Part shown: positions 60,897-64,000 of the stretch, one piece after another
Layout: every line of letters begins with the position of its first letter
How positions within the stretch are numbered: position 1 is the first letter of the stretch
Assembly: GCA_023437225.1 (NCBI GenBank)
Contig: JAEZGS010000027.1
Span: 124,001 to 188,000 of the forward strand
Source of the DNA: Bacteroidota bacterium
GTDB lineage: Bacteria > Bacteroidota > Bacteroidia > Chitinophagales > Chitinophagaceae
DNA: 64,000 nt
Direction of reading: 5' to 3'
Program-made: the position numbers and the translations under genes
The notes under the pieces: model-generated
What the model was told of the DNA's origin: nothing
The model's input: only the letters and a program-made list of their open reading frames with translations
Databases searched by the model: none

Positions 60897-61196
60897 ATGA
60901 AGCAGCCGACTCGTGAAGTATCCCTGGCGTTTTGTATCGTGATGGATTTTATCGGGTATGCGACCTACGCGATCCCATTATTGGGTGAATTTGCCGATAT
61001 AATATGGGCGCCGATCTCCGCTTTCGTCTTTTTCAAAACTTTCGGTGGCTGGAAGGGCGCATTTGGCGGTGCTTTCAACTTCGTTGAAGAACTGCTTCCG
61101 GGATTGGACTTCATTCCAACATTCACATTGACCTGGTTTCTGCAGAAGTTTGGCGTGCTTTCGGGAAAGCCGCTTGCCCGCATGGGTAAAATGTGA
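60897..61196 (+). CDS. Small membrane protein, unknown function
   Basis: 99 residues from ATG 60897 (a TTG 36 bases upstream is a weaker start). It has hydrophobic helices around residues 8-27 and 30-60, and the segment GEFADIIWAPISAFVFFKTFGG seen in a conserved but uncharacterised Bacteroidota family. The C-terminus is basic. No neighbour suggests a role. It is convergent with the deacylase gene, 26 bases between stops. Confidence 0.7.
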   Translation: MKQPTREVSLAFCIVMDFIGYATYAIPLLGEFADIIWAPISAFVFFKTFGGWKGAFGGAFNFVEELLPGLDFIPTFTLTWFLQKFGVLSGKPLARMGKM

Positions 61197-61222
61197 TCAA
61201 ACTTATTGCGTTCAAAGCCTCG

Positions 61223-62800
61223 TTAACTTCTGGACCGACGTACAACCGTGCCTGGCCTTGCACCCGTATGCTTACTATCTCTTATCACCAGCCGGCCGTT
61301 GACAAGAACTGTGCTGATGCCGGATGAGTAGGCGTGAGGCTTCTCGTAGGTGGAATTATCCTGGATGGTATTGTCGTCAAACACTACAATATCGGCCACA
61401 TATCCTTTGGCAATGAGCCCTCGCCTGCCCAAAGAGAATCTGTTTGCAGGAAGTGAGGTCATTCGGCGAACTCCCTCCTCTAATGAAACAAGGTTTGTTT
61501 CGCGCACATATTTTGCCAGGAAGCGGGCATTGCTTCCGTATCCCCGAGGGTGGGGGTGCCCTTCTCCAAACACACGGATCGAAGCATCTGAACCAATCAT
61601 GTTGAAGGGGTATTTGATGATATTCCTTATGTCCTCTTCCCACATGCCATGGAACACCATTCCAGCGCCTCCGTGGATCATCATTTCGAGTATGGTTTCG
61701 GCTTCTTTTTCAGCGGTATGAGGCCGCTTCTTCAGTTTATTGATCTGTGCAATGCTTTTGCCATTAAGCGTACTGTCGAAGGCATAGCGAGTTACAACTG
61801 CGAAATCGTAATGTGCTTTGCCGCGCTGTTTGAGTTTCCGCAACATCGTCGAAATCACGGCTTTTCTCAATGTGGAGTTTGACAACCGTATCCGAATTGA
61901 ATCAGCATTGCCAGTTAGAATTTCCGACGGCAACAGGCTGGAAAGCGAGGTGCTGCTTGCGGTGTATGGATATTGGTCGATCGTGACGTCGATGCCTTCT
62001 TCCCTTGCCGCGACAATCATTGCAAGTGTTCGGCGGCTTTTGCCAGGCACTGGTTGCCCACCAACTTTGAAATGGGATATCTGTAAAGGAATTTTTGCGG
62101 CCTTCGATATCATGAGTGATTCGTTGATGGCTTCAACAACGCTGTCTGATTCGTTACGCATGTGAGTCGCATAAATGCCTTCATATCGTGCCGCCACTTG
62201 TGCAAGCCGGATAATTTCATCCGATGGAGCGAACGTGCCCGGCACATAGATCAGCCCGGTAGATAAGCCAACCGCACCATCTTTCATGGCCTTCTCAACA
62301 AGTGCCTCCATTTGTTTTAGTTCCGCTTCCCTAGCCAGTCTATTTTCTGTTCCCATTACCTGTTTGCGAACATCGTTGTGCCCTATCAATGTGGCGACGT
62401 TCACAGACATTTTAAGGCTATCAAGCAACCGGAAGTAGTTATCAATATCCACATGGGAATCTCCGCAATTGCCGGTAATAACGGTAGTCACACCGTCATA
62501 AATGAAATTGTCTGCAGTTGGATTTCTTATTTCGTCCTGTTCTATATGGGTGTGTACATCGATGAAGCCGGGAGACACGACCTGGTCGCCTGCATCAATT
62601 ACAATAGTTGTGCGATCCAGCAAACCAGAGTCAAATCTGCCGATGAAAACGATCTCTCCGTTCTTTATCCCAATGTCAGCCCTGTACCAGGGATTACCCG
62701 TACCATCCACGATTCGGCCGTTTATGATCACCACATCAAACGCCGGCGGCCGGGATGAGATTGACAATAGTATCGTTAACAGGAAATGAAGTATCAATAA
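61223..62800 (-). CDS. N-acyl-D-amino-acid deacylase-type amidohydrolase
   Basis: Exported zinc amidohydrolase of the D-aminoacylase group, about 525 residues. Metal motif PGFIDVHTHIEQD, then the catalytic Cys-type region TVITGNCGDSH, a His in ATHMRNESDSVVEA, QISHFKVGG and GSDASI near the end. The frame extends to 62920 but its first 33 codons are a 7-nt array (62824-62916). A TTG near 62791-62800 gives a plausible signal peptide (ILHFLLTILLS). The true start is uncertain, so I set it at the beginning of that region. Confidence 0.85.
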   Translation of the reverse strand, partial: LLILHFLLTILLSISSRPPAFDVVIINGRIVDGTGNPWYRADIGIKNGEIVFIGRFDSGLLDRTTIVIDAGDQVVSPGFIDVHTHIEQDEIRNPTADNFIYDGVTTVITGNCGDSHVDIDNYFRLLDSLKMSVNVATLIGHNDVRKQVMGTENRLAREAELKQMEALVEKAMKDGAVGLSTGLIYVPGTFAPSDEIIRLAQVAARYEGIYATHMRNESDSVVEAINESLMISKAAKIPLQISHFKVGGQPVPGKSRRTLAMIVAAREEGIDVTIDQYPYTASSTSLSSLLPSEILTGNADSIRIRLSNSTLRKAVISTMLRKLKQRGKAHYDFAVVTRYAFDSTLNGKSIAQINKLKKRPHTAEKEAETILEMMIHGGAGMVFHGMWEEDIRNIIKYPFNMIGSDASIRVFGEGHPHPRGYGSNARFLAKYVRETNLVSLEEGVRRMTSLPANRFSLGRRGLIAKGYVADIVVFDDNTIQDNSTYEKPHAYSSGISTVLVNGRLVIRDSKHTGARPGTVVRRSRS

Positions 62801-62823
62801 ATAAAAATGTGATGTTTTGAATC

Positions 62824-62916
62824 CGCTTTCCGCTTTCCGCTTTCCGCTTCCCGCTTTCCGCTTCCCGCATTCCGCATTCCGCATTCCGCTTCCCGCTTCC
62901 CGCTTCCCGCTTCCCG
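62824..62916. repeat. 7-nt repeat array filling the gap between two genes (CGCTTTC type)
   Basis: Thirteen unbroken 7-base units: CGCTTTC, CGCTTCC and CGCATTC. It starts just past the stop of the serine hydrolase gene (62917-62919) and runs to within a few codons of the deacylase signal peptide. Confidence 0.9.
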
Positions 62917-64000
62917 TCAAAAGATCGCCTGGTAAACCAGGGTCTTAAACATAGCATCCAAATCCCAGAAACTTGTCGGATACATGTTACGGTACACCAG
63001 TCCTACCACCTTTTCTTTCGGGTCTGCCCAGTAACTGGTTGCAAACATGCCTCCCCAACTGAAACTCCCTTCGCTCGGCGGCAATTTCGCCGCAGTCTTT
63101 GCCGTAGCCACCGCGAATCCTAATCCGAATTTTGCGTTGTCTCCAATTTCCAGGTCGCCGATCTGATTTGTAGTCATCATTCTTACAGAAGAAGGACTTA
63201 AAATCCTAACGCCGTTATATTCACCACCGTTCAGCATCATCTGGAGAAATATCGCATAATCATGTATGGTGCCCGACAATCCGCCGCCCCCGGAGAAATG
63301 AGTGCCTTCGAGGTTAGGGTAATCCCGAAAAAAGCGTTTTCCATCTACATCGATCTCCGCATTAACCATTTCCAATCTGGCTCCCTCTTTTTCGCCATAA
63401 AGCGATACCAGACGTCCGCGCTTTTCTTTCGGCAAATAAAAATACGTATCCTTCATTCCAAGCGGCTCAAAGATTCTCGTGCGCAAGTATTCATCGAGAC
63501 TCATGCCCGATACAACTTCCACAAGATGACCCAGGACATCTGTATTCAGTCCGTAAGTGAACCGCTCACCAGGTTGGTGGAACAATGGTACCGGTGCCAG
63601 CCTCTGAATCTGGTCCGCAAGCGTGATCTTGTCTACACCAATGCCACCGTAAATTCCGGCTTTTCCGTATAAGGCTTTAGCTTCCGGCGACCCTATTTGC
63701 GCATATCCTATACCGCTGGTATGCGTGAGCAGGTCACGGATAGTGATCTCACGTTTTGCGGGAACAGTTGTATACGTAGTGTCAGCGATGTTGAACTTGT
63801 CGATAACCTTCGCATTGGCAAAGCCAGGTATGTACTTAGAGATGGGATCATCAAGAAGGAACTTGCCCTCTTCAAACAAAGTCATTACCGCAACACTTGT
63901 AATTGCTTTTGTTTGCGAGGCGATCCGGAAAATGTCGTTTACTCCCATCGGCGTTTTTTTCGCCAGGTCGTTATATCCAAATGATTTTTCATAGATGACT
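62917..64000 (-). CDS. Beta-lactamase-fold serine hydrolase, 5' end outside window
   Basis: The frame is open to the window edge (the codons before ATG 63948 read VIYEKSFGYNDLAKKTP, the usual N-terminal part of this family), so the gene is cut. The SxxK motif is SQTK (Ser nucleophile), the second motif Tyr is in FTYGLNTDVLGH, and the third motif region lies near SWGGMF. Class C beta-lactamase/esterase family; many are exported esterases or D-amino peptidases. It is followed by the deacylase on the same strand, so both may act on D-amino-acid compounds such as peptidoglycan fragments (inference). Confidence 0.88.
   Translation of the reverse strand, partial: VIYEKSFGYNDLAKKTPMGVNDIFRIASQTKAITSVAVMTLFEEGKFLLDDPISKYIPGFANAKVIDKFNIADTTYTTVPAKREITIRDLLTHTSGIGYAQIGSPEAKALYGKAGIYGGIGVDKITLADQIQRLAPVPLFHQPGERFTYGLNTDVLGHLVEVVSGMSLDEYLRTRIFEPLGMKDTYFYLPKEKRGRLVSLYGEKEGARLEMVNAEIDVDGKRFFRDYPNLEGTHFSGGGGLSGTIHDYAIFLQMMLNGGEYNGVRILSPSSVRMMTTNQIGDLEIGDNAKFGLGFAVATAKTAAKLPPSEGSFSWGGMFATSYWADPKEKVVGLVYRNMYPTSFWDLDAMFKTLVYQAIF

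Overview
The window looks like a chromosomal segment of a Bacteroidota bacterium of the Chitinophagaceae type. The evidence is a SusC/SusD pair, tail-fibre genes with S74 chaperone domains, GH144-family glucanases, a futalosine-pathway menaquinone gene (mqnC), promoters of the TTTG-N19-TAnnTTTG type in front of tRNAs, and very few Shine-Dalgarno-like sites. Both ends cut a gene: a KatE-type catalase on the left and a beta-lactamase-fold serine hydrolase on the right.

Layout. 1-7461: catalase, then a complete seven-gene Mrp Na+/H+ antiporter operon. 7470-10216: a ribosome-hibernation-like protein (reverse strand), a small membrane peptide and a P1B-4 metal-efflux ATPase, with two strong palindromes. 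10387-15469 (reverse): tRNA-Asn and three tandem tail-fibre/S74 paralogues. 15766-24933: a lipoprotein, a GH16 glucanase, GT2 and Rieske genes, a large hybrid kinase, hflX and an outer-membrane barrel protein. 25031-30790: a locus resembling a chaperone-usher pathway, with a large OM barrel protein, three related small exported subunits, one further small exported protein and a divergent PapD-like chaperone. 30856-37836: exported glycan and ester enzymes (GH3, EEP-esterase fusion, GH43-like, phosphodiesterase). 37887-41031: GNAT, a broken esterase gene, chrA, an orphan gene and tRNA-Met. 41342-50842: a polysaccharide utilisation locus (SusC, SusD, LamG lipoprotein, two GH144, GDSL esterase), probably aimed at beta-1,2-glucan. 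50858-64000: holin-like protein, M16 protease pair, retropepsin-PDZ protein, mqnC, a 1458-residue hybrid kinase, a small membrane protein, an N-acyl-D-amino-acid deacylase and the serine hydrolase.

Two things stand out. First, the 25-31 kb locus has the parts list of a fimbrial chaperone-usher system in a phylum where such systems are not the standard pilus pathway. Second, degenerate tandem arrays with a strict 7-nt period occur at least nine times between genes and again inside genes. Each array uses its own 7-nt word. Many start at a stop codon, some run into the signal peptide of the next gene, and three lie in frame in coiled-coil tails, where three 7-nt units make exactly one 7-residue heptad. 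They recall the heptanucleotide STRR repeats of heterocystous cyanobacteria.
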